Origin: Thermohalobacter berrensis
GTDB taxonomy: Bacteria > Bacillota > Clostridia > Tissierellales > Thermohalobacteraceae
DNA length: 64,000 nucleotides
Reading direction: 5' to 3'
Assembly (NCBI RefSeq): GCF_003609645.1
Contig: NZ_MCIB01000034.1
Location: 1-64,000, forward strand
The notes under the pieces were generated by a model. It worked only from the letters and a program-made list of their open reading frames with translations. It made no database searches and was not told where the DNA came from. Below are positions 8,886-17,038 of this stretch, in pieces. The translations under genes were made by a program, and so were the position numbers. Each line of letters begins with the position of its first letter. The first letter of the stretch is position 1.

Positions 8886-8931
8886 GCAGTGTATTTGTTG
8901 TTTAGGCGATCAACAAATACACTGCTTTTAT
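8886..8931 (+). terminator. Strong rho-independent terminator
   Basis: A perfect 15-bp stem GCAGTGTATTTGTTG (8886-8900) / CAACAAATACACTGC (8911-8925), a 10-nt loop, then TTTTA. Confidence 0.9.
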
Positions 8932-9018
8932 ATTTGCTCTATATTTATCAAAGTTTATATAAAAAAATAATATACATAAGAAAATATAACTATAAAATTT
9001 AATACATTAACAAAAATG

Positions 9019-9047
9019 TTGACAGAGAATTATAAGTAATATATAAT
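9019..9047 (+). promoter_or_regulatory. Consensus sigma-A promoter of the siderophore operon
   Basis: TTGACA (9019-9024), 17 bp, TATAAT (9042-9047): a perfect match to consensus. The start point, near 9054, lies just before the Fur box. Confidence 0.85.
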
Positions 9048-9059
9048 TGTTAATGTCGC

Positions 9060-9078
9060 GATAATGAAAATCATTATC
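9060..9078 (+). promoter_or_regulatory. Fur box
   Basis: GATAATGAAAATCATTATC differs at one position from the classical 19-bp Fur consensus. It lies immediately after the predicted transcription start, so iron-loaded Fur would block the operon. Confidence 0.9.
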
Positions 9079-9107
9079 ATTAATATGAATAAAGTGGAGG
9101 TTAATTT

Positions 9108-9953
9108 ATGAGTCGCCTATATACAAAGAATATAAATATTGGTTATGATGAGAAGGTAATTGTGAAGAATTTAAATATAAAAATTCCAGATGGAAAAATT
9201 ACAGCTATCATTGGGCCCAATGGGTGTGGAAAATCTACATTATTAAAAGCAATTACCCGTATTATTTCACCTAAATCTGGTACAGTTATTTTAGATGGTA
9301 AAGACATTTTAAAAGAAAATACAAAGAAGCTAGCTAGAAAAATGGCGATACTTCCACAAACTCCAGAAGGTGCAACTGGATTAACAGTTGGCGAATTAGT
9401 TTCCTATGGGCGATTTCCTTATCAGAAAGGGTTTGGAAGATTAACAAAAAAGGACTATGAAGTGATTGATTGGGCATTGGAAGTGACAGGTACAAAAGAT
9501 TATAAGTTTCGAAGTATAGATGCCCTTTCAGGTGGACAGCGTCAACGTGTTTGGATTGCTATGGCTTTAGCTCAAGAAACAGAAATTATTTTTCTTGATG
9601 AACCTACTACATATTTAGATATAGCCCATCAACTTGAAGTTTTAGAACTATTACAAAAGTTAAATCTTGAGCAAGAACGAACAATAGTTATGGTACTTCA
9701 TGACTTGAATCAAGCTGCACGATTTGCTGACTATATAATTGCATTAAAGGATGGGCAAGTGGTGAAAGCTGGAAGTTGTGAAGAGGTTATTAATCAAGAG
9801 GTGCTTAAGGAAGTATTTAATATTGATGCTAAAATTAGTAGAGATCCTAGAACAAACAAGCCAATATGTGTTACATACAATTTATTGAAAGGAGTGTCCA
9901 ATAATGAAAAAAATAATAATTTTAGCTCTAATAGTATTTGCGTTAATTACTAG
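9108..9953 (+). CDS. Siderophore/ferric-chelate ABC importer ATPase (FecE/FhuC/YusV-like)
   Basis: 281 residues with Walker A GPNGCGKST, signature LSGGQRQRVW, Walker B IIFLDEPTTYLD and H-loop VLHD. The TTYLDIAHQLEVL segment is typical of iron-siderophore ATPases. It would energise the two permeases encoded downstream. The expected C-terminus (CVTYNLLK) is followed by about 17 extra residues that read into the next gene, overlapping it by 50 bp. The start has GGAGG nine bases upstream. It is the first gene of the Fur-controlled operon. Confidence 0.93.
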   Translation: MSRLYTKNINIGYDEKVIVKNLNIKIPDGKITAIIGPNGCGKSTLLKAITRIISPKSGTVILDGKDILKENTKKLARKMAILPQTPEGATGLTVGELVSYGRFPYQKGFGRLTKKDYEVIDWALEVTGTKDYKFRSIDALSGGQRQRVWIAMALAQETEIIFLDEPTTYLDIAHQLEVLELLQKLNLEQERTIVMVLHDLNQAARFADYIIALKDGQVVKAGSCEEVINQEVLKEVFNIDAKISRDPRTNKPICVTYNLLKGVSNNEKNNNFSSNSICVNY

Positions 9954-10845
9954 TGCTTGCAGTAATGAGACTATAACTAACGAAACTTCATCAAATGATA
10001 AGCCTTCAAATACAGAATCAAATGAATTACACACAATTACATACGAATCAGAAAATGGACCAATTGAGGTTCCGGCAGATCCACAACGTATTGTTGTATT
10101 AAACTCATTTGTATCTGGAAGTGTTATGGCATTTGATGAAGATATAGTTGGCGTAGATACTTGGACTAAAGGTAATCCTCGTTATGAAAAATATATAGAG
10201 GATGCCGTAGAAGTATCTGATCAAGACTTAGAGAAAATCATTGAGTTAGAACCTGATCTTATTATTGCAGCATCAACAAATAATAATCTAGATAAATTAA
10301 GTAAGATTGCTCCAACTGTAACTTTTACTTATGGTAAAGTAGATTATCTTACACAAATTTTAGAAGTTGGCAAGCTATTAAACAAAGAGCAGGAAGCAAG
10401 AGAATGGATTGATAATTTTAAAACTAGAGCTAAAGAGGCAGGAGAAAAAATAAAAGAAAAGATTGGAACTAATAAAACTGTTTCTGTAATAGAAAGCTTT
10501 AACAAACAGCTTTACGTTTTCGGAGATAACTGGGGTAGGGGAACAGAAATCCTTTATCAGGAAATGAAGCTAAAAATGCCAGAAAAAGTTAAGGAAATGG
10601 CTTTAGAAGCAGGTTATTATGCGATATCACCTGAAGTGCTTCCAGAATATGCTGGGGACTATGTGATATTTAGTAAAAACTCTGCTGCAGATAATTTTTT
10701 CCAAGAAACAGAGACATATAAGAATATTCCTGCTGTAAAGAACAATAGAGTACTTGAAGTTAATGCCAAAGAATTTTATTTTAATGGTCCAATTACCTTA
10801 GAATATCAATTAGAATTATTTACAGACTTCTTCCTTGGTGAATAG
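9904..10845 (+). CDS. Iron-siderophore ABC transporter substrate-binding lipoprotein
   Basis: 313 residues with signal peptide and lipobox ITSAC at about residue 20, then a Ser/Asn/Thr-rich linker. The mature part follows the class III (FhuD/FeuA/YfiY) binding-protein plan: PADPQRIVVLNS, LEPDLIIA, and a connecting helix. It captures ferric siderophore outside the membrane and passes it to the FecCD permeases downstream. AAAGGAG lies nine bases before ATG, inside the end of the ATPase gene. The next genes follow after a hairpin that probably lowers permease expression relative to this protein. Confidence 0.93.
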   Translation: MKKIIILALIVFALITSACSNETITNETSSNDKPSNTESNELHTITYESENGPIEVPADPQRIVVLNSFVSGSVMAFDEDIVGVDTWTKGNPRYEKYIEDAVEVSDQDLEKIIELEPDLIIAASTNNNLDKLSKIAPTVTFTYGKVDYLTQILEVGKLLNKEQEAREWIDNFKTRAKEAGEKIKEKIGTNKTVSVIESFNKQLYVFGDNWGRGTEILYQEMKLKMPEKVKEMALEAGYYAISPEVLPEYAGDYVIFSKNSAADNFFQETETYKNIPAVKNNRVLEVNAKEFYFNGPITLEYQLELFTDFFLGE

Positions 10846-10860
10846 AATTACAAGTATTAT

Positions 10861-10895
10861 GAGGGGAACTCCTATTTGAAGGGTTCCTCTTCTTT
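10861..10895 (+). terminator. Intercistronic hairpin, partial attenuator
   Basis: GAGGGGAAC (10861-10869) pairs with GTTCCTC (10883-10889) with one bulged G, followed by TTCTTTAATTT. It lies between the binding-protein gene and the permease genes, a common place for a leaky terminator that sets expression ratios. Confidence 0.55.
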
Positions 10896-10915
10896 AATTT
10901 GTAAAGGATGGTGAG

Positions 10916-11929
10916 ATGTTGAATATGAAAGAGATACAACCTAGGGTTCCCTTTGAAATTAAGTTGCTTATAGCTTTGCTAGGGTTTATAGGAATGTTTG
11001 TTATTGCAATGGTATTGGGAGCAGCAGATATCTCAACTAAAGACGTTTGGCTGGCGTTAACTTCTAACATATCAAATGATAAAATCTTGGTTATCAGGGA
11101 AATTCGCTTACCTCGTATAATTGCCGCTATTTTTGTGGGAGCCGCATTGTCTGTATCTGGGGCTATCATGCAAGGAATAACTAAAAATCCCCTTGCTGAC
11201 CCAGGATTATTAGGATTAACCGCTGGAGCAAATGCTGCATTGGCAGTAACAATAGCACTTATTCCTTCAGCTAATTATTTTGTAATTATTACAGCCTGTT
11301 TTATAGGTGCAGCTTTAGGGGTTATTTTAGTTTTTGGGATTAGTTCAATAAAAAAAGGTGGATTTAATTCCATTAGAATTGTTTTGGCAGGAGCAGCAGT
11401 TTCAACATTTCTATATGCAATAGCAGAAGGGGTTAGCATATTGTATAAGATATCAAAGGATGTTACAATGTGGACTTCAGGTGGAATGGTAGGTACTTCA
11501 TGGACTCAGTTAAAAGTTATTATCCCTTTTATTTTAATTGGATTACTTACTGCACTATTTCTTTCAAGACAGCTAACCATACTAAGCTTAAGTGAAGAAC
11601 TTGCAGTTGGATTAGGACAAAAGACAACACAAATAAAGATAATTCTCTTCATTGTAATTACATTGTTAACGGGAGCTTCGGTGGCACTTGTTGGTAATAT
11701 GACTTTTATTGGATTAATGGTTCCCCATATGGTACGTGGCATTGTTGGAACAGATTATAGATTTATAATACCTATGTCAGTGGTTACAGGGGGGGCATTT
11801 ATGCTCTTTGCTGATACCCTTGGTCGTACAATAAATGCACCATATGAAACTCCTGTTGTAGCTATTGTAGCAATAATGGGATTACCATTCTTCTTGTTTT
11901 TGGTTCATAAAGGGGGTAAAGCACTCTAA
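10916..11929 (+). CDS. FecCD family siderophore permease, first subunit
   Basis: 337 residues, about ten membrane helices. Characteristic FecCD motifs are RLPRIIAAIFVGAALSVSGAIMQ, NPLADPGLLGL and GNMTFIGLMVPHMVRGIVG (coupling to the ATPase). It forms the heterodimeric membrane channel with the product of the next gene. The ATG at 10916 follows GGTGAG closely; an alternative ATG at 10925 is possible. Its stop overlaps the next start by one base (TAATG). Confidence 0.93.
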   Translation: MLNMKEIQPRVPFEIKLLIALLGFIGMFVIAMVLGAADISTKDVWLALTSNISNDKILVIREIRLPRIIAAIFVGAALSVSGAIMQGITKNPLADPGLLGLTAGANAALAVTIALIPSANYFVIITACFIGAALGVILVFGISSIKKGGFNSIRIVLAGAAVSTFLYAIAEGVSILYKISKDVTMWTSGGMVGTSWTQLKVIIPFILIGLLTALFLSRQLTILSLSEELAVGLGQKTTQIKIILFIVITLLTGASVALVGNMTFIGLMVPHMVRGIVGTDYRFIIPMSVVTGGAFMLFADTLGRTINAPYETPVVAIVAIMGLPFFLFLVHKGGKAL

Positions 11930-12936
11930 TGATACAATCAGAGTTAATAAAAAAACAACGATTGATTTTCCTTGCTTTATCAGCACTAACTATTATAACC
12001 ATTATTATAGGAATGGGGATGGGATTCTCATCTTTATCCTATGATAGACTTCTACCAACTATTTTAGGTAAGGGATCATTTAAAGAGGAATTTGTACTAT
12101 TTTCTATAAGATTACCAAGAATAATTATTACACTACTGGCAGGCATGGCACTTTCTTTATCAGGTGCTATTTTACAAGGAATTACAAGAAATGACCTAGC
12201 CGATCCTGGAATTATAGGTATTAATTCTGGAGCTGGTGTTGCCATAACTATATTTTTCTTATTTGTACCTGTTAATTCAGTGTCATTTGCTTACTTAATA
12301 CCCTTAATTGCATTTGCTGGTGCCTTCATTACAGCTTGTTTAATATATGGACTTTCATATCGCAAAGGTGAAGGACTGAAAACTAAAAGACTGATTCTTA
12401 TAGGGGTAGGATTTTCAATGGCACTTTCTGGATTAATGATTGTACTTATTTCATCTACTGAGAGAATAAAGGTACAATTTATAGCCAAATGGTTAGCAGG
12501 AAATATATGGGGGACAGATTGGCCCTTTATTCTTGCTATTATACCATGGCTAGTTGTCTTAATTCCATTTATCTTATACAAAGCAAATCGCTTAAACATT
12601 CTTAGACTTAGTGAACCTGTGGCAGTAAGTGTTGGAATATCAGTTAACAAAGAACGTATTCAGCTACTATTAGCTGCCGTTGCCTTGGCAGCCTCAGCAG
12701 TTTCTGTTACAGGAGGAATTTCATTTATTGGTCTAATGGGACCTCATATTTCTAAATCTTTAGTAGGGCCTAGAAATCAGCTATCTATCCCCATTTCTAT
12801 TTTGGTAGGTGGCTGGCTATTATTACTTGCAGATACGATTGGGCGTAATTTAATTGAACCCCAAAGTATACCAGCAGGAACTATTGTTGCTTTAATTGGA
12901 GCACCATACTTTGTATATTTGTTAATAAAAAAATAA
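11929..12936 (+). CDS. FecCD family siderophore permease, second subunit
   Basis: 335 residues with the same fold as the preceding gene: RLPRIIITLLAGMALSLSGAILQG, NDLADPGIIGI and GGISFIGLMGPHISKSLVG. It starts at the base that ends the previous gene, so translation is probably coupled. It is the last gene of the Fur operon, followed by a strong terminator. Confidence 0.93.
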   Translation: MIQSELIKKQRLIFLALSALTIITIIIGMGMGFSSLSYDRLLPTILGKGSFKEEFVLFSIRLPRIIITLLAGMALSLSGAILQGITRNDLADPGIIGINSGAGVAITIFFLFVPVNSVSFAYLIPLIAFAGAFITACLIYGLSYRKGEGLKTKRLILIGVGFSMALSGLMIVLISSTERIKVQFIAKWLAGNIWGTDWPFILAIIPWLVVLIPFILYKANRLNILRLSEPVAVSVGISVNKERIQLLLAAVALAASAVSVTGGISFIGLMGPHISKSLVGPRNQLSIPISILVGGWLLLLADTIGRNLIEPQSIPAGTIVALIGAPYFVYLLIKK

Positions 12937-12967
12937 ATTTTGTAACTTTATTCAAGAATTATTATTT

Positions 12968-13002
12968 AAGGCTAAGGTTTAGTTACCTTAGCCTTAATTT
13001 TT
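12968..13002 (+). terminator. Terminator of the siderophore operon
   Basis: AAGGCTAAGGT (12968-12978) / ACCTTAGCCTT (12985-12995), loop TTAGTT, followed by AATTTTTTA. Confidence 0.88.
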
Positions 13003-13097
13003 TATTAGCTTTTTGTCAATAGAAGGAATTCTTTTTTAGTGCTTTAATCTTATTATTACATTTGTAATTAAAAATTACCAAAAAATATAAAAACATG

Positions 13098-13126
13098 TTG
13101 ACAATGGGGAAATATTATAATATGAT
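13098..13126 (+). promoter_or_regulatory. Promoter of the flavodoxin-tetR-FMN_bind operon
   Basis: TTGACA (13098-13103), 17 bp, TATGAT (13121-13126). It lies directly before the two palindromic operator sites. Confidence 0.8.
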
Positions 13127-13133
13127 TAACGTA

Positions 13134-13172
13134 GTTAATAATATTAACAATGTTAATTAAATTAACATTGTT
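13134..13172 (+). promoter_or_regulatory. Two overlapping palindromic operators, likely for the TetR protein at 13680
   Basis: GTTAATAATATTAAC (13134-13148) is an inverted repeat with a three-base centre. It overlaps a perfect 27-bp palindrome at 13146-13172, arms AACAATGTTAATT / AATTAACATTGTT around one base. Both sites are just downstream of the -10 box, where repressor binding would block the promoter. The second gene of the operon encodes a TetR regulator, so autorepression is the simple explanation. Confidence 0.72.
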
Positions 13173-13194
13173 AAATTAAAAGGGAGATGATTTT

Positions 13195-13665
13195 GTGAAA
13201 AGCTTAATTGTTTATGGAAGTAAATATGGTTTTACTGGGGAGTGTGCAGGGATTTTAGCTAAGAAAATATCCGGGAAGGTAGATGTTATAAATCTTGAAA
13301 AGGAAAAAGTTAATAATTTAAACCAGTATGACAACATTATAATTGGCACTTCAATATATGCTGGTAGAATACGTAAGGTTGTAGGAAAATTCTGTAATGA
13401 AAATCTAGATACATTATTGACTAAAAGAATAGGTTTATTTATATGCTGTGGTCAAACTGAGAAGGCAGAAGAACAGCTAGATATGGCTTATCCTGAAGAA
13501 TTAAAAAGACATGCTTTAGCAAGAGAGCATTTAGGATATGAATTTAATTTTAATAAAATGGGTTTTATAGATAAAAAAGTAGTTAAGATGATTGCTAAAA
13601 TAAAAGAAAATAAAAGGGAAATACTAGAGGATAATATTGATAAATTAGCATCTTTTTTTAATTAG
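13195..13665 (+). CDS. Flavodoxin domain protein (HemG/flavodoxin-like)
   Basis: 156 residues. The N-terminus MKSLIVYGSKYGFTGECA is the FMN phosphate loop; YDNIIIGTSIYAGRIRK and GLFICCG are the later flavin-contacting loops of the flavodoxin_5 (protoporphyrinogen oxidase HemG) group. It should be a soluble FMN electron carrier or oxidoreductase. The start is GTG with GGGAG eight bases before. It is followed by a TetR repressor and a membrane FMN-binding protein, so the operon looks like a regulated flavin redox module. Confidence 0.85.
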   Translation: MKSLIVYGSKYGFTGECAGILAKKISGKVDVINLEKEKVNNLNQYDNIIIGTSIYAGRIRKVVGKFCNENLDTLLTKRIGLFICCGQTEKAEEQLDMAYPEELKRHALAREHLGYEFNFNKMGFIDKKVVKMIAKIKENKREILEDNIDKLASFFN

Positions 13666-13679
13666 AAAGGAGTTAAAAG

Positions 13680-14273
13680 GTGGATAAGAAAGAGATTCAA
13701 AGACAACGAAGGAGGAAATATTTTATTGATGCTGCAAAACATATTTTAAAAACTAAGGGAATAGATGATATAACTGTTAGAAAGGTAGCAGAATTAGCGG
13801 GGTACTCTTATGGAACAATTTATAATTATTTTAAAGATCTAAATGAGCTTTTATGGTATGTGGTAGGGGAAATATTTCAAGATATTTTACAATTTATTGA
13901 TAACAATTTAGATGATAACAACAAAGCTTTAGAAGGAATGAAAAATGCATATAGACTATACACAAGTTATTTTATAGATAATCCAAATTTTTATAGACTT
14001 TTATTCTTTTCTCAATTAGGTAAGCCACCTGAAGAGATTGAAGAAAAAATAAGAAAGCCAATTTTTGCTCAAAGACAGATTAAACTTTTAAAACAGTGTG
14101 CTGATGAGGGATTAATTAAAGAAGAGGATATAGAAAGGATAAGTGAGATATTAACGGGGATGGTCCATGGACTTATGCTGTTTCATTTTTCAAACAAAGA
14201 GTTGTTATCAGAAGAGGAGTTTTTTAAAAAAATTGAGGACAACATTGATTTTATATTAAACAGCAAAGAGTGA
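13680..14273 (+). CDS. TetR/AcrR family transcriptional regulator
   Basis: 197 residues. N-terminal TetR helix-turn-helix: ITVRKVAELAGYSYGTIYNYFKDLNELL (about residues 31-58). The C-terminal helical domain would bind an unknown ligand. The start is GTG, seven bases after AAAGGAG, 14 bp after the flavodoxin stop. It probably acts on the palindromes at 13134-13172 in its own promoter. Confidence 0.9.
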   Translation: MDKKEIQRQRRRKYFIDAAKHILKTKGIDDITVRKVAELAGYSYGTIYNYFKDLNELLWYVVGEIFQDILQFIDNNLDDNNKALEGMKNAYRLYTSYFIDNPNFYRLLFFSQLGKPPEEIEEKIRKPIFAQRQIKLLKQCADEGLIKEEDIERISEILTGMVHGLMLFHFSNKELLSEEEFFKKIEDNIDFILNSKE

Positions 14274-14299
14274 AATGAAATTTTTTAGGAGGCTAATAA

Positions 14300-14677
14300 A
14301 TGAAAAAAATAGTTTTTGCTATTCTATTTTTAATTATAATTGGGGGAGTATTTGTAAGCTTATCTATTAACAAATCATTAAATGAAATAGAAGAGGTTAC
14401 ATTAGAAAATATTGACTTTTCTAAATTAAAAGATGGTGTATACGAAGGTAGCTATGAAACTGCTTTAATATCGGTAGCTGTTGAGGTTACAGTTGAAGAT
14501 AAAAAGATTAAAAAAATAGATATTTTAGAACATAAAGAGGGAAAAGGAAAACCAGCAGAAAAGATAATTAATCTTATTATAAAAGAACAGTCATTAGATG
14601 TAGATAATATATCTGGAGCTACTTATAGTAGTAAAGTTATAAAAAAGGCAATTGAAAGGGCTTTACTAAGAGAATAA
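14300..14677 (+). CDS. Membrane-anchored FMN-binding domain protein
   Basis: 125 residues: one N-terminal membrane helix (residues 3-24), then a single FMN_bind domain with DGVYEGSYE and DNISGATYSS. The SGAT motif is the site where ApbE attaches FMN covalently to Thr in NqrC/RnfG-type proteins. It should be an extracytoplasmic electron carrier. It is the third gene of the flavodoxin operon, with AGGAGG before ATG. Confidence 0.88.
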   Translation: MKKIVFAILFLIIIGGVFVSLSINKSLNEIEEVTLENIDFSKLKDGVYEGSYETALISVAVEVTVEDKKIKKIDILEHKEGKGKPAEKIINLIIKEQSLDVDNISGATYSSKVIKKAIERALLRE

Positions 14678-14692
14678 AAAATATTCAAAACC

Positions 14693-14722
14693 TTGATAAA
14701 ATTGGCTAAAATGTGCTATAAT
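14693..14722 (+). promoter_or_regulatory. Promoter of the ABC-F leader
   Basis: TTGATA (14693-14698), 18 bp, TATAAT (14717-14722), followed by the leader ORF with its strong ribosome site. Confidence 0.75.
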
Positions 14723-14751
14723 ACATTTATTAGCAAATAGGAGGTGTAAAG

Positions 14752-14874
14752 GTGAAAACTCAGCTTTTAGTTGATGTTATTTTAGACAGACTACCAGCTT
14801 CTAACTCAGCAATAACTTTTACTTTAATTAACCCTAGGGGTAGTGTGTCTAAAAACAAATATTATGTCAACTAA
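14752..14874 (+). CDS. Leader peptide upstream of the ABC-F gene
   Basis: A 40-residue ORF beginning GTG, six bases after GGAGGTGT, one of the best ribosome sites in the region. It starts M-K-T-Q-L-L-V-D-V-I-L-D-R-L and ends KNKYYVN. It has no relation to any known protein domain. The stop codon lies two bases before the antiterminator segment of the attenuator, exactly where a leader peptide that senses ribosome stalling is expected. Coding status is inferred from the ribosome site and position. Confidence 0.68.
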   Translation: MKTQLLVDVILDRLPASNSAITFTLINPRGSVSKNKYYVN

Positions 14875-14876
14875 AA

Positions 14877-15004
14877 GCAAGTAAATCATCTTTATATATA
14901 GATTTAGCTAGTTAGCCTAGGTAATGATTACTTGCCTAGGCTTTTTTTGTTCATTTTTAAGTTTAAGTCTAGGCGATGATTTAGTTGCCTAGGCTTTATT
15001 TTTT
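14877..15004 (+). promoter_or_regulatory. Transcription attenuator with two tandem terminators
   Basis: Terminator 1: AGCCTAGGTAA (14914-14924) / TTGCCTAGGCT (14932-14942) then T7. Terminator 2: AAGTCTAGGC (14965-14974) / GCCTAGGCTT (14987-14996) then a T-rich run. The segment GCAAGTAAATCAT (14877-14889) can pair with ATGATTACTTGC (14924-14935) in terminator 1 (one bulged A), and GCAAGTAAATCATC can pair with GATGATTTAGTTGC (14975-14988) in terminator 2 (one mismatch). A ribosome finishing the leader would cover this segment and allow termination; one stalled upstream would free it and allow read-through into the ABC-F gene. Confidence 0.78.
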
Positions 15005-15031
15005 TTGAACATTAATAAAGGAGTGATTTTT

Positions 15032-16927
15032 ATGATAGAGTTATCGTTAAATGAAATAAAAAAATATTACGGTGCTAACTTAGTGCTTGAAAATATTACA
15101 TTTGAGGCCAAAACTGGTGAAAAGATAGGAATAATAGGTGGGAATGGGACTGGTAAGACTACAATATTTAGAATTATTGCTGGAATAGAGGAATATGATG
15201 GTGGTGTTTTAGCTATAAGAAAGGGAGCAAGTATAGGGTATTTAAATCAAATACCTAATTATCCTAAGGACTATAAAGTAATAGATGTTTTAAAAACAGC
15301 ATTTAAAAAGGTATTAAGTATAAGGGAAGATATGGTAAAGTTAGAGGAAAAAATGTCTAAAGCTAATGAAGATGAACTCAATAAAATAATGAAAAAATAT
15401 GGAGAACTACAAAATAAATTTGAACATATGGGAGGCTATGAAATAGAAGAAAAATTAAGTAAGATATGCTCAGGTTTTAAGTTTACTGATAAGTTTGTGA
15501 AAAGAAGGTTTATGACTTTAAGTGGTGGTGAAAAAACTACAGTTGTTTTAGCTAAAATTTTGTTGCAAAATCCTGACATTTTACTCTTAGATGAGCCTTC
15601 TAATCATCTGGATATTGAATCAGTTGAATGGCTTGAGGATTATTTAAAAGAATATAGGGGAACAGTTTTAATAATATCCCATGATAGATATTTTTTAGAT
15701 AGGGTAGTAAACAGAATAGTTGAAATAGAGGATAAAAAATCAAGTATTTATGATGGTAACTATTCGTACTATGTAGAAGAAAAGGAAAGAAGGCTTTTAG
15801 CCCAATATCAGGAATACCAAAATCAACAGAAAAAAATAAAGGCTATGGAGGAAGCAATTAATCGATTTAAACAATGGGGAAATGTAGGGGATAACGATAA
15901 GATGTTTATTAAAGCACGTAATATGCAAAGAAGAATAGAACGAATGGAAAAAGTAGATAAGCCAATTTTAGAGAAAAAGAAGATACAGCTAAATTTTTCG
16001 GTAGATAGTAGATCAGGAAAGGATGTAGTAAAGGTAGAGGGGTTAAAAAAGTCCTTTGGTAATAAAGTGGTACTTGATAATCTTAATTTACATGTCAGGT
16101 ATTCAGAAAAGGTTGCGGTTTTAGGAAAAAACGGTAGTGGAAAATCTACATTAATTAAAATTTTGTTAAATCAATATAAATGGGACAAGGGAGAAGTTAA
16201 GTTAGGCTCAAATGTAAAGATAGGGTATTTACCTCAGAATATAGCCTTTGAGGATGAAAATACTACTGTACTTGAAACCTTTATGAGAAGTTGCAATGTG
16301 ATAGAAGGGGTTGCAAGGGGAATATTAGCAAAATTTCTATTTTATGATGAAGATGTATTTAAAAAGGTAGCTAACTTATCTGGAGGTGAAAAGAGTAGAC
16401 TAAAGCTTTGTCAGTTAATGCATCAGGATATAAACCTATTAATACTTGATGAGCCTACAAATCATTTAGATATTGATTCAAGGGAAATGTTAGAAGAGGC
16501 ATTAGAAAATTTTAAAGGAACTTTAATTTTTATATCACACGATAGATACTTTATTAATAAACTAGCAACGAGAATTGTAGAAATACAAAATAAAAGATTA
16601 AAGGAATACTTAGGTAACTATGATTACTATAAAGAAAAAAAGAGTGAGGAATATTTTAAAGAAGATAAAAAGCCTAAGGAAGTTAAAAAGAATAAGAAGA
16701 AAAAAATAAAAAAGAAAAAAGTGGCTAAAAAAGATAATAGTAAGCTCATAAAGAAACTTGAAAGGGAGATAGAAGATACAGAAGATTTAATTAAACAAAA
16801 AGATAAGGAAATGGAGGAATTTGCTTCAGATTATGAAAAATTAAATGAACTATACAAAGAAAAGGATAAGTTGCAACAAAAGCTTGACTCATTATTAGAG
16901 GAATGGGTAAGTTTACAAGGAAACTAG
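15032..16927 (+). CDS. ABC-F family ATPase (ribosome-associated; possible antibiotic resistance)
   Basis: 631 residues, no membrane segments, two ABC domains: Walker A GGNGTGKTT (about 36-44) and GKNGSGKST, signatures LSGGEK twice, Walker B LLLDEPSNHLD and LILDEPTNHLD, separated by the ABC-F linker that reaches the ribosomal P-site/peptidyl-transferase region. The C-terminus has a Lys-rich stretch and then a coiled coil, as in YdiF- and CplR-like proteins. It should bind the ribosomal E site; the attenuator upstream suggests induction by ribosome-targeting drugs. ATG at 15032 has AAAGGAG eight bases before; an in-frame TTG at 15005 lies in the terminator tail. The exact subfamily, resistance or housekeeping, is unresolved. 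Confidence 0.9.
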   Translation: MIELSLNEIKKYYGANLVLENITFEAKTGEKIGIIGGNGTGKTTIFRIIAGIEEYDGGVLAIRKGASIGYLNQIPNYPKDYKVIDVLKTAFKKVLSIREDMVKLEEKMSKANEDELNKIMKKYGELQNKFEHMGGYEIEEKLSKICSGFKFTDKFVKRRFMTLSGGEKTTVVLAKILLQNPDILLLDEPSNHLDIESVEWLEDYLKEYRGTVLIISHDRYFLDRVVNRIVEIEDKKSSIYDGNYSYYVEEKERRLLAQYQEYQNQQKKIKAMEEAINRFKQWGNVGDNDKMFIKARNMQRRIERMEKVDKPILEKKKIQLNFSVDSRSGKDVVKVEGLKKSFGNKVVLDNLNLHVRYSEKVAVLGKNGSGKSTLIKILLNQYKWDKGEVKLGSNVKIGYLPQNIAFEDENTTVLETFMRSCNVIEGVARGILAKFLFYDEDVFKKVANLSGGEKSRLKLCQLMHQDINLLILDEPTNHLDIDSREMLEEALENFKGTLIFISHDRYFINKLATRIVEIQNKRLKEYLGNYDYYKEKKSEEYFKEDKKPKEVKKNKKKKIKKKKVAKKDNSKLIKKLEREIEDTEDLIKQKDKEMEEFASDYEKLNELYKEKDKLQQKLDSLLEEWVSLQGN

Positions 16928-17038
16928 ATTAGTTGAGGTAGAGTAAGTTTTAAGTTTCTATTTAACATTAAGGAAGAAAGTGGTAAAATAAGAGTGTGTA
17001 AACAAGATAATATTGGACTTTTTAAGGAGGCATTATAA

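Noticed and set aside
9904-9953. Overlap of the siderophore ATPase with the binding-protein gene as a programmed fusion
   Set aside because: Frames differ and the second gene has its own ribosome site and signal peptide; simple 3' extension of the ATPase frame explains it.
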